Origin: an uncultured Butyricicoccus sp.
Lineage (GTDB): Bacteria; Bacillota; Clostridia; Oscillospirales; Butyricicoccaceae
Reading direction: 5' to 3'
Assembly: GCA_944384745.1 (NCBI GenBank)
Contig: CALWUO010000005.1
Coordinates: 1 to 64,000 of the forward strand
DNA: 64,000 nt
The position numbers and the translations under genes were made by a program. Positions 53,693 to 62,650 of the stretch are shown piece after piece. The notes under the pieces are model-generated. The model was given only the letters and a program-made list of their open reading frames with translations, was not told the origin of the DNA and made no database searches. Positions within the stretch are counted from its first letter, which is position 1. Each line of letters opens with the position of its first letter.

Positions 53693-54691
53693 ATGCGAAA
53701 ATTTTTAAAATTTATACTAAGCTTAACGCTTATAATAATACTTTGTGGCTGTCAAAACTCTGCAATTTTTTTTGATATGTACAATTTTAATAATCACCCT
53801 AAAATAAAAATAGGAATGAGTATTCCCTCTGAAGGTACATTTTTAAACAGTGTATGTCAGTCAGCAAAAAAAGCGGCTGATGAACATGATGTTCAGCTTG
53901 AAATATTATCTGCAAATAATAATCAAGAAACACAGTCTGAGCAGGTCAAAGAATGGGCGGAAAACAACTATGCGGCTGTTATTATAGTTTTATGTGATGA
54001 TACTGCGGCTAAACAAATTTTAGATAATGCAGGTACTATGCCTATTGTATTTATAAATCGTTGTCCTAGTGACCATGATGTATTACAAAGCAAACAGAAT
54101 GTGATTTATATAGGAGGTAAAGAAGGTGATGCGGGCAGGCTTCAAGGCGAATTTTTAAGCGAATATTTTATTTCACAAAATAAAACAACACCAACAATAG
54201 CTGTTATATCAGGTGAAAACAATGATTTTACATCTAACATAAGAATAGAAGCCGCAAAAGAGGCAATGTCTAATGCAGGACTTATGCCATTTTATGTTTA
54301 TGAAAGCTCGGGCGGTTGGGATAAATCAAAAACACAATCAGGTTTTTATAAATTTTTACAAGATAAACCAAATATAGATGCTGTTTTAGCTGCTAATGAT
54401 GATATGGCTATTGGTGCGGCTGATGCACTGGCTCAATCTGGTTATGCACTTTCTGAAATTCCAATAGTTGGAGTTGATGCCACACCCGAAGGCAGGGCGG
54501 CTGTTAGAGATGGCAGAATAGATTTCACTGTATATCAAGACCCAGAATATCAAGGGGCAGGTGCAGTAAATGAAATTATGAACATGCTTGGTGGATATAT
54601 GCCAAATGTAGATATAGACAGTATACAATGGCATGATTATATTCCAGTCACTGCGGCAAATGTAGACCAACTTTTCCCTGATGACAGATAA
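53693..54691 (+). CDS. Sugar-binding lipoprotein (periplasmic-binding-protein type 1)
   Basis: A 332-residue lipoprotein with a signal peptide and lipobox (IILCGC, Cys20), then a type 1 periplasmic-binding fold like the ribose/galactose-binding proteins: KIGMSIPSEGTFLNSVCQSAKKAADEHD is cut into recognisable blocks, then VFINRCP, AVLAANDDMAIGAADAL and IVGVDATPEGRAAVRDG. No ABC permease or ATPase is adjacent; instead the stop overlaps an ATG near the start of the FHA-SEDS gene. It may act as a sensor tied to wall synthesis. ATG 53693 follows AAAGGGGTG. Confidence 0.82.
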   Translation: MRKFLKFILSLTLIIILCGCQNSAIFFDMYNFNNHPKIKIGMSIPSEGTFLNSVCQSAKKAADEHDVQLEILSANNNQETQSEQVKEWAENNYAAVIIVLCDDTAAKQILDNAGTMPIVFINRCPSDHDVLQSKQNVIYIGGKEGDAGRLQGEFLSEYFISQNKTTPTIAVISGENNDFTSNIRIEAAKEAMSNAGLMPFYVYESSGGWDKSKTQSGFYKFLQDKPNIDAVLAANDDMAIGAADALAQSGYALSEIPIVGVDATPEGRAAVRDGRIDFTVYQDPEYQGAGAVNEIMNMLGGYMPNVDIDSIQWHDYIPVTAANVDQLFPDDR

Positions 54692-54702
54692 TGGAGGAAA
54701 AA

Positions 54703-56529
54703 ATGCAAACTATTACAAATGCACTTCAAACTGTGCTTGATGCAATAACAGGTGCAGCAGCCAAATATCCTATGCTTGGAATATGGTATACAACTGTAAT
54801 TCGTTTTGTTTTGCCTGTTCTTGCACTTCTTATTCTTTTAACTGTTATACGTTCACTTTTAACCGTTCCACATATCCCTGAAACTTGGGCTTATATAAGC
54901 TTGCCAAATGGTGAACGTGTACCACTCACCCACTGGGAAAATTTAATAGGTAGAGCTAAAAACAATGATATTGTTTTAAGTTACCCATCAATTTCACGAA
55001 CACATGCAGCAATAAACCGAAATGACAAAGGCGAATGGACTCTTTATGATTTGGACTCCACAGGTGGTACAACCGTAAATGGTTATATTGTTGACGGTGA
55101 TGCTATTCTTGAAGAGGGTGATGTAGTTTCTTTTGGTGGAGTTGAAACGGTGTTTTTACCACTTACAGTCAGCGAAAAACGCAGTCAACGACAATTAAGA
55201 GCTGAAGAAACTCGCCCTGTATCCCCTTGGGGATTGCTTGTACTTTTAACTATGTTTCAGGTTTTTACAGCTACTCAACTTATTGTAAGTATGGGCGAAA
55301 AAGCCACAGTCAATGTACCACTTGTATTTTTAGGCTTAACCGCTTCAATGTGGATTTATTGTTTGACTTTTAGGGCAATGCGTCGAGTAGGTTTTGAAAT
55401 GGAGCTTATAGCATTCTTTCTTTGTACGCTTGGTCTTTCAGTAACAGCTTCAACCAATCCTGATGATTTGTTAAAAATATTTTTAACTATGCTTGGTGGT
55501 TTATTTGGTTTTATGGCATTATGTTTTATACTTAGAAACCTTGAAAACGCTCAGAAAATCCGTTGGATAATGGCGGCTGGTGCAATCGGTTTGCTTGCAA
55601 TAACACTTGTTGCTGGTACTGGTGCTTATGGTGCTAAACTTTGGCTAAAACTAGGCCCTATCTCAATACAACCATCAGAAATAGCAAAAATTTGTTATAT
55701 TTTTGCAGGTGCGGCTACACTTGACCGTTTATTTAAAAAGCGAAATCTAACATTATTTATTGTGCTTACTGGTCTATGTGGCGGCTGTCTTGCCCTTATG
55801 AATGATTTTGGTACAGCACTTATTTTCTTTGTAACATTCCTTGTAATCGCTTTTATGCGTTCTGGTGACTGGGCAACACTTGCTCTTATCTGTTCTGGCT
55901 GTGGCATTGGTGGAATGATGCTTTTAAAGCTTAAATCACATGTTGCAGCACGTTTTGCCGTTTGGGGACACGCTTGGGAACATGCCTCAGACTCTGGCTT
56001 TCAACAAGTAAGAACTATGTCTGCCTCTGCTTCTGGCGGTCTTATTGGTGTAGGTGCGGGAAATGGCTGGCTTAAAAATGTATTTGCAGCTGATACTGAC
56101 CTTGTTTTTGGTATGCTTTGTGAAGAATTTGGTTTTATTATCGCCTTGCTTGCGATTTTATGTATTATAACTCTTGCGGTCTTTTCTGTTCGTGCTTGCA
56201 GGGCTGGACGTTCTAGTTTTTATACAATAGCAGCTTGTGCGGCATCTTCTATGATGGTTGTACAAACCTGTTTAAATGTATTTGGTGCGGTTGATATTTT
56301 ACCATTAACAGGTGTAACTTTTCCATTTGTATCCAATGGCGGTTCAGCTATGCTTTCCGCTTGGGGACTGCTTGCGTTCTTAAAAGCAACCGATACAAGA
56401 CAAAATGCAAGTTTTGCTGTAAAACTACCTAGCCGAAAGCAGCTAAAACAGGAAGATGAAATAGATAATTATGCTGATTACACTGGCGATTATGAAGACT
56501 ATATGGAGGACGATTATGAGGAAGATTGA
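54703..56529 (+). CDS. FHA domain fused to a SEDS (FtsW/RodA/SpoVE) glycosyltransferase
   Basis: A 608-residue protein. A membrane helix (about residues 30-52) is followed by a cytoplasmic FHA domain (about 62-150) with the phosphothreonine-binding residues Gly83-Arg84, Ser98-Arg99, His101 and Asn126-Gly127. Then come about ten membrane helices of a SEDS polymerase, including KLWLKLGPISIQPSEIAKI, MNDFGTALIFFVTFLV and the late GVTFPFVSNGGSAM signature. SEDS proteins polymerise lipid II with a partner class B PBP, which is encoded next. GGAGG lies before ATG 54703. Confidence 0.92.
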   Translation: MQTITNALQTVLDAITGAAAKYPMLGIWYTTVIRFVLPVLALLILLTVIRSLLTVPHIPETWAYISLPNGERVPLTHWENLIGRAKNNDIVLSYPSISRTHAAINRNDKGEWTLYDLDSTGGTTVNGYIVDGDAILEEGDVVSFGGVETVFLPLTVSEKRSQRQLRAEETRPVSPWGLLVLLTMFQVFTATQLIVSMGEKATVNVPLVFLGLTASMWIYCLTFRAMRRVGFEMELIAFFLCTLGLSVTASTNPDDLLKIFLTMLGGLFGFMALCFILRNLENAQKIRWIMAAGAIGLLAITLVAGTGAYGAKLWLKLGPISIQPSEIAKICYIFAGAATLDRLFKKRNLTLFIVLTGLCGGCLALMNDFGTALIFFVTFLVIAFMRSGDWATLALICSGCGIGGMMLLKLKSHVAARFAVWGHAWEHASDSGFQQVRTMSASASGGLIGVGAGNGWLKNVFAADTDLVFGMLCEEFGFIIALLAILCIITLAVFSVRACRAGRSSFYTIAACAASSMMVVQTCLNVFGAVDILPLTGVTFPFVSNGGSAMLSAWGLLAFLKATDTRQNASFAVKLPSRKQLKQEDEIDNYADYTGDYEDYMEDDYEED

Positions 56530-57859
56530 AAGACGAGCAATGATTTGTCTTATCTTAGCATTAGGTCTGTTTATCGGTATATGTACTTTTGGATATCGCT
56601 TTGTGCGTTATGGCAGTGATTGGGCATCTTTTCCTGCAAATAAACATTTGTATTCAAGTACAGGCACTATAACAGATAGAGATGGTGATATACTTTCAAG
56701 TGTAGATGACACTGGGCGTCATTATTATCCAGATGAAACGGTTAGAAAAGCTACACTTCACGCAGTCGGTGACAAGGCTGGAAGTATTGGTACTGGTGCT
56801 ATACATGCATTTTCTGATAAATTATCAGGATATAATATATTAACAGGCAGCAAATCACCATTTAGCACAGAAAAAACATTAAATCTTACAATAGATGCAG
56901 CGTTTAATGTAGTAGCATATAATGCTTTAGATGGTCAAAAGGGCACAGTAGGCGTATATGATTATACAACAGGCGAAATTTTATGTATGGTTTCAACTCC
57001 TACTTATGACCCAGAAAATGTACCTGATAATATGGATAGTGAACAGTATGACGGTGCATACTTAAACCGTTTTCTATCGTCTGCTATTGTTCCAGGTTCA
57101 ATTTTTAAAATTGTAACTTTAAATGCAGCTCTTGAAAATATATCTGATATTTATGATAGAACTTTTAAATGCACTGGTAGTACAACAGTAGGCGGCATAG
57201 AGATAACATGTCCTCATGCACATGGTACACTTGATATTCAATCTGCTTTTGCAAATTCATGTAATGGTGTTTTTGGTCAGCTTGCCGCTGAAATGGGTGG
57301 AAATACAATGCAAAAATATGTAGATGCGGCTGGTCTTACATCAAGTATATCAGTTGATGGAATAAAAACGGCAAAAGGCACATTTTCTTTTGTTGGTGAA
57401 GATGCTGGTCAAGTGGCTTGGTCTGGTGTAGGTCAAGGCAAGGACGCATTAAACCCTTGTACTATGATGACATATATGGGTGCTATTGCCTCTGGTGGTA
57501 GCACAGCAACACCAAAGCTTATTAAATCAGTTGATGGAACTATTATTCCTAGCATTTCAACCAATAAAAAAACCGACACACTTATAAATTCAGATACTGC
57601 TGAACAAATTCATAGAATGATGAGAAATAATGTTGAACAAACTTATGGTGCAAGTCGCTTTCCTAGTGGCACTTGTGCAAAATCTGGTACAGCAGAAGTT
57701 GGTGGCGGTTTAAGCCCTAACGCATGGTTTGCAGGTTTTATTGATGACCCTGCTCACCCATATGCATTTATTGTGCTTGTTGAGAATGGCGGTGGCGGTT
57801 CCAGCGTTGCTGGTGAAGTTGCAAGTCAAGTTTTAAATGCAATAGTTGATAAAATGTGA
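56516..57859 (+). CDS. Class B penicillin-binding protein (transpeptidase)
   Basis: A 447-residue D,D-transpeptidase with one N-terminal membrane anchor (about residues 9-30), a short pedestal and a catalytic domain with Ser195-x-x-Lys198 (SIFK), Ser248-x-Asn250 (SCN) and Lys389-Ser-Gly (KSGTAE). It is short, like PbpA proteins of actinobacteria and Clostridia. It overlaps the SEDS gene by 14 bases, with GGAGG inside that gene, so the pair is translated together. ATG 56516 is preferred over an upstream frame inside the SEDS gene. Confidence 0.92.
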   Translation: MRKIERRAMICLILALGLFIGICTFGYRFVRYGSDWASFPANKHLYSSTGTITDRDGDILSSVDDTGRHYYPDETVRKATLHAVGDKAGSIGTGAIHAFSDKLSGYNILTGSKSPFSTEKTLNLTIDAAFNVVAYNALDGQKGTVGVYDYTTGEILCMVSTPTYDPENVPDNMDSEQYDGAYLNRFLSSAIVPGSIFKIVTLNAALENISDIYDRTFKCTGSTTVGGIEITCPHAHGTLDIQSAFANSCNGVFGQLAAEMGGNTMQKYVDAAGLTSSISVDGIKTAKGTFSFVGEDAGQVAWSGVGQGKDALNPCTMMTYMGAIASGGSTATPKLIKSVDGTIIPSISTNKKTDTLINSDTAEQIHRMMRNNVEQTYGASRFPSGTCAKSGTAEVGGGLSPNAWFAGFIDDPAHPYAFIVLVENGGGGSSVAGEVASQVLNAIVDKM

Positions 57860-57866
57860 TAAACAA

Positions 57867-57900
57867 AAGCCTCTAGCATGTACTAGAGGCTTAATTTTTT
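57867..57900. terminator. Terminator between the PBP gene and the G3E GTPase gene
   Basis: AAGCCTCTAG and CTAGAGGCTT form a perfect 10-bp stem around CATGTA, with a T-run on the + strand and TTTTG on the - strand. Confidence 0.85.
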
Positions 57901-58846
57901 AATTAAAATATACAATTTCGTCTTTTGGTGGATTTGCTTTTTCTATATCAAGCAATGTTAAAACAGGACCTGCACCTTTGTATATTGATAATTCTTCAAT
58001 ATGGATTTTAGCAGTTATATTATACCATTCTTTGCTTTTTATCTGGTCGAATTTATCGCCCGCTTGACATACAAAACCTAAATATGCGATATCATCAGCA
58101 CAGCAAACCATACCATGTCTACCTGTAAAGATAAGACCTTTTGGCAGTTTATCGCTAATAAATACATGGGATTTAAATTTAACTATTTTACCCTCATATT
58201 TTTCTGGCTGACTACTTGCATCTACATACCATAATCCAAAATCTTCATCAGAGATATCAATTTCATCTGCATTTATATCAAAAGGCATTACCATATTATC
58301 ACGATAATCTTCAGAGTTACCATCTACATCATCAAGGAAAATCGTAGCTCTTGGGTTCATTGCTCTAATATTTCGGCTGTGCAAATAGTCCTTGTCCTTT
58401 TGAGTACATCTATTAAATACAATTAAATCTGCATTTGTGATATGCTCAAACATTCTTTGTCCTAAATTTGCAGAATAAAGTTCAAGTGTTGAGCCGTTTA
58501 TAGCTGCTACAACCTGATAAAGCTCCCAGTTTGCTGGCATACACTCGTCCACAAACTCTGATAAATTCCACATGCCGTTAAGCTCTATCATAACTCTATC
58601 TGCTTTATTATCACTTACAGCTTTTTTAAGTGCTGCAATAGTCACATCATCTATATCTTCAAATGCTATAAGAGAACAGTTGAATTTTTTTAGAAAATCA
58701 TCGTCAAATTCTTCTATACCCTCTTCAAGCTGAACAATCAAAGTTCTTTCTTTTTCTGTGAAATTAGGGTCTGACAAAACCTCTTTCATAAATGTTGTTT
58801 TGCCGCCCTCAAGCAAACCAGTAAAAATATATACAGGAATACCCAA
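57899..58846 (-). CDS. G3E-family GTPase with a C-terminal TIGR03943/DUF1980-like domain
   Basis: A 315-residue protein. Residues 1-180 are a CobW/G3E P-loop GTPase (Walker A GLLEGGKTT, residues 10-18; IVFNRCTQKD as the guanine-binding NKxD variant). The usual CxCC metal motif is missing. Residues 195-315 resemble the OB-like domain of YcgQ/TIGR03943 proteins (GKIVKFKSHVFISDKLPKG and GRHGMVCCADDIAYLGFVC). TTG start after GGAGG. It lies 18 bases after a His-rich G3E gene, so the pair probably handles the same metal. Confidence 0.75.
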   Translation of the reverse strand: MGIPVYIFTGLLEGGKTTFMKEVLSDPNFTEKERTLIVQLEEGIEEFDDDFLKKFNCSLIAFEDIDDVTIAALKKAVSDNKADRVMIELNGMWNLSEFVDECMPANWELYQVVAAINGSTLELYSANLGQRMFEHITNADLIVFNRCTQKDKDYLHSRNIRAMNPRATIFLDDVDGNSEDYRDNMVMPFDINADEIDISDEDFGLWYVDASSQPEKYEGKIVKFKSHVFISDKLPKGLIFTGRHGMVCCADDIAYLGFVCQAGDKFDQIKSKEWYNITAKIHIEELSIYKGAGPVLTLLDIEKANPPKDEIVYFN

Positions 58847-58864
58847 TATTTTTCGCCTCCAAAA

Positions 58865-59938
58865 TTAAACACCAAAAATTTCTGCTAAACGCTCTTCATC
58901 AAGGTCAGAACCAATAACACACAATCTACCTGTATAATCAGCAGAACCGTAACGAATTTCTGGTGAAGCTGGAACATAGTCAAAATGCAACCATGTGCTG
59001 GAATCTGCACAAGGGACAATTCCCTTTGCACGAAGTACAGTTCCTAATGTTATATCACCAAGAGCAGTTAAACAATCCTTTAGTTGTTGTTCAGTGAATT
59101 TCTTAGGAGTTTCTACGCCCCAACTTTGAAATACTTCATCTGCATGGTGATGATGGTGTTCATGATGATGACCACAAGAACAAGTTTCACCGTGTTCATG
59201 ATGGTGATGTTCATGCTCATGATGATGTTCATGTTCATGGTCGTGACCACAAGAACAACCTTCTTCATGCTCATGGTGGTGATGTTCATGCTCATGATGA
59301 TGTTCATGGTGCATATCTTCTAACATTTGCTGTGCGAGGGTGTGACTATCCTCCATAACATTTAAAAGTTGTTCACCTGTTAAGTTATCCCAAGGAGTTG
59401 TTACAATCTTAGCCTTTGGATTGTGATGTTGTAAAGCGTGTACACATTGTGCAAGCTTTTCTTCCTTTAAGTTTTGTGTGCGTGATAAGAAGATAGCACC
59501 TGCATTTTCAATCTGATTTAAGAAAAACTCACCAAAGTTTTTAGAGTACATTTTGTATTTAATCGCATCAGCAACAGTTACAAAACTATTTAATATAACA
59601 GGCTCATGTTCTGCAACATCTTTTACAGCCTTAATAACATCAGATAACTTGCCTACACCAGATGGTTCAATAATAATTCTATCTGGGTGATATTTTTCAA
59701 TAACTTCTGTTAACGCTTTACCAAAATCACCCACTAAAGAACAACAAATGCAACCAGAATTCATTTCTGTAATTTCAATACCTGCATCTTTTAAGAAACC
59801 GCCATCAATACCGATTTCACCAAATTCATTTTCAATCAAAACGATTTTCTGACCGTTTAAAGCTTCACCAATCAGTTTTTTTATAAGTGTTGTTTTACCA
59901 GCACCCAGAAAACCTGAGATAATATCAATTTTTGTCAT
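58865..59938 (-). CDS. G3E-family metallochaperone GTPase (CobW/ZNG1-like) with His-rich loop
   Basis: A 357-residue GTP-dependent metal chaperone. Walker A GFLGAGKTT (residues 9-17) and the diagnostic metal motif CICC (63-66) are present. IIIEPSGVG is the switch region. A His/Cys-rich loop (about residues 210-266) carries two tandem units of HEHEHHHEH type ending in CSCGH. A CobW C-terminal domain follows. Such proteins deliver zinc, cobalt or nickel to client enzymes under limitation. It is upstream of a second G3E gene in the same operon. Confidence 0.88.
   Translation of the reverse strand: MTKIDIISGFLGAGKTTLIKKLIGEALNGQKIVLIENEFGEIGIDGGFLKDAGIEITEMNSGCICCSLVGDFGKALTEVIEKYHPDRIIIEPSGVGKLSDVIKAVKDVAEHEPVILNSFVTVADAIKYKMYSKNFGEFFLNQIENAGAIFLSRTQNLKEEKLAQCVHALQHHNPKAKIVTTPWDNLTGEQLLNVMEDSHTLAQQMLEDMHHEHHHEHEHHHHEHEEGCSCGHDHEHEHHHEHEHHHHEHGETCSCGHHHEHHHHHADEVFQSWGVETPKKFTEQQLKDCLTALGDITLGTVLRAKGIVPCADSSTWLHFDYVPASPEIRYGSADYTGRLCVIGSDLDEERLAEIFGV
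59170..59319. repeat. 75-bp tandem duplication coding the His-rich loop
   Basis: The string ACCACAAGAA recurs 75 bases apart (59171 and 59246), and the flanking CATGATGATGTTCATG blocks align. Two imperfect units encode the Cys/His-rich repeats of the G3E GTPase. Confidence 0.8.
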
Positions 59939-59963
59939 TTTAACTTAAATTCCTTTCTATCAT

Positions 59964-59999
59964 CAAAGTAAAAATACACTTTGGTTAGTCGTTTCTAAC
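59964..59999. promoter_or_regulatory. Two adjacent inverted repeats upstream of the G3E operon
   Basis: CAAAGT (59964-59969) pairs with ACTTTG (59978-59983), and GTTAG (59984-59988) with CTAAC (59995-59999). They abut and lie 26-61 bases before the start codon. They are candidate operators, perhaps for a metal-responsive repressor, though neither matches a known Zur or Fur box. Confidence 0.35.
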
Positions 60000-60039
60000 A
60001 TTTATAATACAACCATTATTCCATAAATTCAATCTTTTT

Positions 60040-60990
60040 TTATAGCTCTGGTAAAATTAAATCCCTATTTGGTATTTTATCCCATGAGAATATTTTTATA
60101 AGCTCATCAAGTGAAATATCTTCTTTGTTTTCTATTAGACCACAAGTATATGCCAAAATCCCAATTAGTTTTTGTGGTTTCATGTACTGTCTTATAACCC
60201 CTAAATCTAAATCTTTATCCCTTTTACTAAGTCGTCTTCCATCTGGTGCAACTAAAAGCGGCATATGATAGAATTTAGGCGGTTTAAATCCAAATAATTC
60301 ATGTAGCCAAATTTGTCTTGCGGTTGAACTTATAAGGTCATGCCCTCTTACAACCTCAGTTACACCCATAAGACCATCATCAACTGTAACTGCAAGTTGA
60401 TATGCAAATATACCATCAGAACGTTTTATAATAAAATCGCCACATTCAAGTTTTAAGTTTTCAGTACATTCACCTATGCAGCCGTCTACAAAACTTATTT
60501 TTATATCTGGAACAGCTAAACGCATAGCGGGCTTACGTTTTTTCTGTTTTCTCTCCTGCTCGGTTAAATTTTTACAAGTGCCTGTATAAATCAATCTGCC
60601 ATCTGATAAATGTGGTGCTGATACTGCATGAAGTTCTGCACGAGAACAAAAACACGGATAAACAAGACCTTTTTCTTTTAGAAAACGTTCAAAGCATTTA
60701 TAAATCTCTGTTCGCTCACTTTGATATATTGAGTTGTTTATATTTGAAATATTAACATTTTTAGGTTTTACAAAGTTTATATCATCAAAATTTATACCAA
60801 ACCAATTTAAATCGTCTAACACCTGTTTACAGTTATCTTTAGTACAACGGAGAGTATCCAAATCTTCAATTCTAAGGATATAATCTCCACCTTTACTTTT
60901 AGCACTTAAATAACCAAGCATAGCACAAAGTATATTACCTAAGTGCATTCTCCCGCTTGGTGAAGGTGCAAATCTACCTACAATATGCAT
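60040..60990 (-). CDS. gluQ: Glutamyl-Q tRNA(Asp) synthetase
   Basis: A 316-residue paralogue of glutamyl-tRNA synthetase lacking the anticodon-binding domain. It keeps RFAPSPSGRMHLGN (HIGH-like), LRIEDLD, the zinc-site start CFCSRAE, VVRGHDLI and a degenerate KMSKS motif (GRRLSKRD). This enzyme attaches glutamate to the queuosine base of tRNA-Asp. The length fits GluQ and is much shorter than GltX (about 480). GGGAGG precedes the ATG. It stands between the G3E and hydrogenase genes. Confidence 0.9.
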   Translation of the reverse strand: MHIVGRFAPSPSGRMHLGNILCAMLGYLSAKSKGGDYILRIEDLDTLRCTKDNCKQVLDDLNWFGINFDDINFVKPKNVNISNINNSIYQSERTEIYKCFERFLKEKGLVYPCFCSRAELHAVSAPHLSDGRLIYTGTCKNLTEQERKQKKRKPAMRLAVPDIKISFVDGCIGECTENLKLECGDFIIKRSDGIFAYQLAVTVDDGLMGVTEVVRGHDLISSTARQIWLHELFGFKPPKFYHMPLLVAPDGRRLSKRDKDLDLGVIRQYMKPQKLIGILAYTCGLIENKEDISLDELIKIFSWDKIPNRDLILPEL

Positions 60991-61048
60991 AAGTTTAACC
61001 CTCCCATTTAATAATGGTAAAGCAGAGTTTAAACTTTTTCAAGAAAAA

Positions 61049-61077
61049 AATGGCTCTGCCTTTTGGGCAAAGCCATA
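61049..61077 (-). terminator. Terminator after the hydrogenase gene
   Basis: TGGCTCTGCC (61051-61060) pairs with GGCAAAGCCA (61066-61075), with one mismatch, and seven T residues follow on the - strand. Confidence 0.85.
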
Positions 61078-61087
61078 AAATTTTTAA

Positions 61088-62533
61088 TTACATATCATCA
61101 ACATTATAGTGGTTAATAGCGTCTGCAACGCCTTCTTTATCACTCTTTTTGCCATACTGGTCAACTTTCACCTTGCTCTTTAGTTCATGTACAAGGCTAC
61201 CTGCACCACTTACACAACCGCCAACACAAGCCATACCCTCAATAAAGTTCTTATCAAGTTTGCCTGCTTTAGCCTTTAGAAGTGCAATCTTACATTCTTC
61301 AATACCGCTACAAACTTCAGCCTTAACTTCAAAGTCCAATTCTCTTTCCTTAGCAACTTGAAGTACAGCTTCAGTAAGACCGCCAGAGCGACCAAATACA
61401 CGACCAAAATAAGACGCATCATTTACAGAGGTTTCGTCCATTGTCTTTAGGTCGATTTCCTTAGCATCAATCATTGCTTGAAATTCTTCAAATGTAATTA
61501 TGCAATCAATCCACATATCAACAGTTGGCTTGAACTTTTCTTCTTTCTTAGCTGTGCAAGGTCCAATGAAAATGGTCTTGATTGGTGTTTCAGAATTTTC
61601 CTTAATGAAACGACCGATTTCAGCCATTGGTGAAAGGTTATGTGAAATATGTTCTTTCATTTCAGGAACATGTTTTTCAATGTAAGATACAAATGCAGGA
61701 CAGCAAGATGAAGTTAAGAAACCTTTTTCCGCTAGTTCTTGAGCCTCTTTATCTGCAACCATATCAGCACCCATAGCTGCTTCTACAACATAGTCAAAAC
61801 CAAGTTTACGGATACCAGTTGCAACTTGAGCAAGTGAACAATCATCAAACTGAGCTGCAATTGCAGGTGCTATGATAGCCGCCACTTTATAATTTTGCTC
61901 GCCTGAAGCGTCTTTTGCATTTTTAATGATATTTATAGCATCAACCATAAATGACTTGTCAACAATAGCACCAAATGGGCAAGCAGAAGCACAAGCACCA
62001 CAAGAGATACATTTATCTGGATTGATTTGAGCTTTCTTTTCCTCATTCATAGCAATAGCATCAATTTTACAGCTACGCTCACAAGGACGAACATGTTCAA
62101 CAATCGCACCATAAGGGCAAACCTTGGCACAACGACCACATTCAATACAAATATCTAAATCAATTTCAGCTTTACCCTTGCTATTTTTCTTGATAGCGTT
62201 TTTAGGGCAATTTTTAATACAACGCTGGGAAATACAACCACGACATGATTCAGATACTGTGTAACGCTCGACTGGACATTCATCACAAGCAATCTGAATA
62301 ACTTCAATAATATTAGGGTTACGACGGTCACCACCCATTGCTAAACGAACACGCTCTTGTGCTATTGCACGCTCTTTGTAAATACAGCAACGCATAGTAG
62401 CCTTTGGCCCTGGAGAGATAATCTGTGGTATCTCATAATATGAGTCCATTAAATTACCCTCATACGCACGGATTGCAACTTCTTTAAGCACTCTGTACTT
62501 TAAAAGTTGTACATCTGTTTCAAAATTTCTCAT
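61088..62533 (-). CDS. [FeFe]-hydrogenase, monomeric with ferredoxin-like domain
   Basis: A 481-residue hydrogenase of the group B type. An N-terminal region with several Cys motifs (CDECP, CRGC, CIKNCP) leads to 4Fe-4S ferredoxin repeats CIECGRCAKVCP (about 129-140) and CISCGACASACP (175-186). The H-cluster domain has L1 TSSCCPAF (274-281), L2 PCTAKKEE (325-332) and L3 ACVGGCVSG (435-443). It exchanges protons, ferredoxin electrons and H2. ATG 62533 follows GGAGA. HydEFG maturases are not in the window. Confidence 0.9.
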   Translation of the reverse strand: MRNFETDVQLLKYRVLKEVAIRAYEGNLMDSYYEIPQIISPGPKATMRCCIYKERAIAQERVRLAMGGDRRNPNIIEVIQIACDECPVERYTVSESCRGCISQRCIKNCPKNAIKKNSKGKAEIDLDICIECGRCAKVCPYGAIVEHVRPCERSCKIDAIAMNEEKKAQINPDKCISCGACASACPFGAIVDKSFMVDAINIIKNAKDASGEQNYKVAAIIAPAIAAQFDDCSLAQVATGIRKLGFDYVVEAAMGADMVADKEAQELAEKGFLTSSCCPAFVSYIEKHVPEMKEHISHNLSPMAEIGRFIKENSETPIKTIFIGPCTAKKEEKFKPTVDMWIDCIITFEEFQAMIDAKEIDLKTMDETSVNDASYFGRVFGRSGGLTEAVLQVAKERELDFEVKAEVCSGIEECKIALLKAKAGKLDKNFIEGMACVGGCVSGAGSLVHELKSKVKVDQYGKKSDKEGVADAINHYNVDDM

Positions 62534-62650
62534 ATTTGTCTTCTCCAATCCCTCTTAAATTATTAAACTTGTAAATTGGGGATTTTACAAGCTTTAAATT
62601 TATATCAAATCCTTTACAGATTTAATTTACCTCAATCACCTAAATAGTTT
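62534..62650. other. Short non-coding gap between fumarase beta and hydrogenase genes
   Basis: About 115 AT-rich bases hold the hydrogenase ribosome site and, on the - strand, a loosely palindromic stretch around the repeated AAATTTA/TAAATTT words. I see no convincing promoter pair or terminator. Confidence 0.3.

Noticed and set aside
59113-59323. Met/His-rich open frames on both strands within the G3E gene
   Set aside because: They are shadows of the CAT/ATG-rich tandem duplication that encodes the His-rich loop; they lack ribosome sites and known domains.
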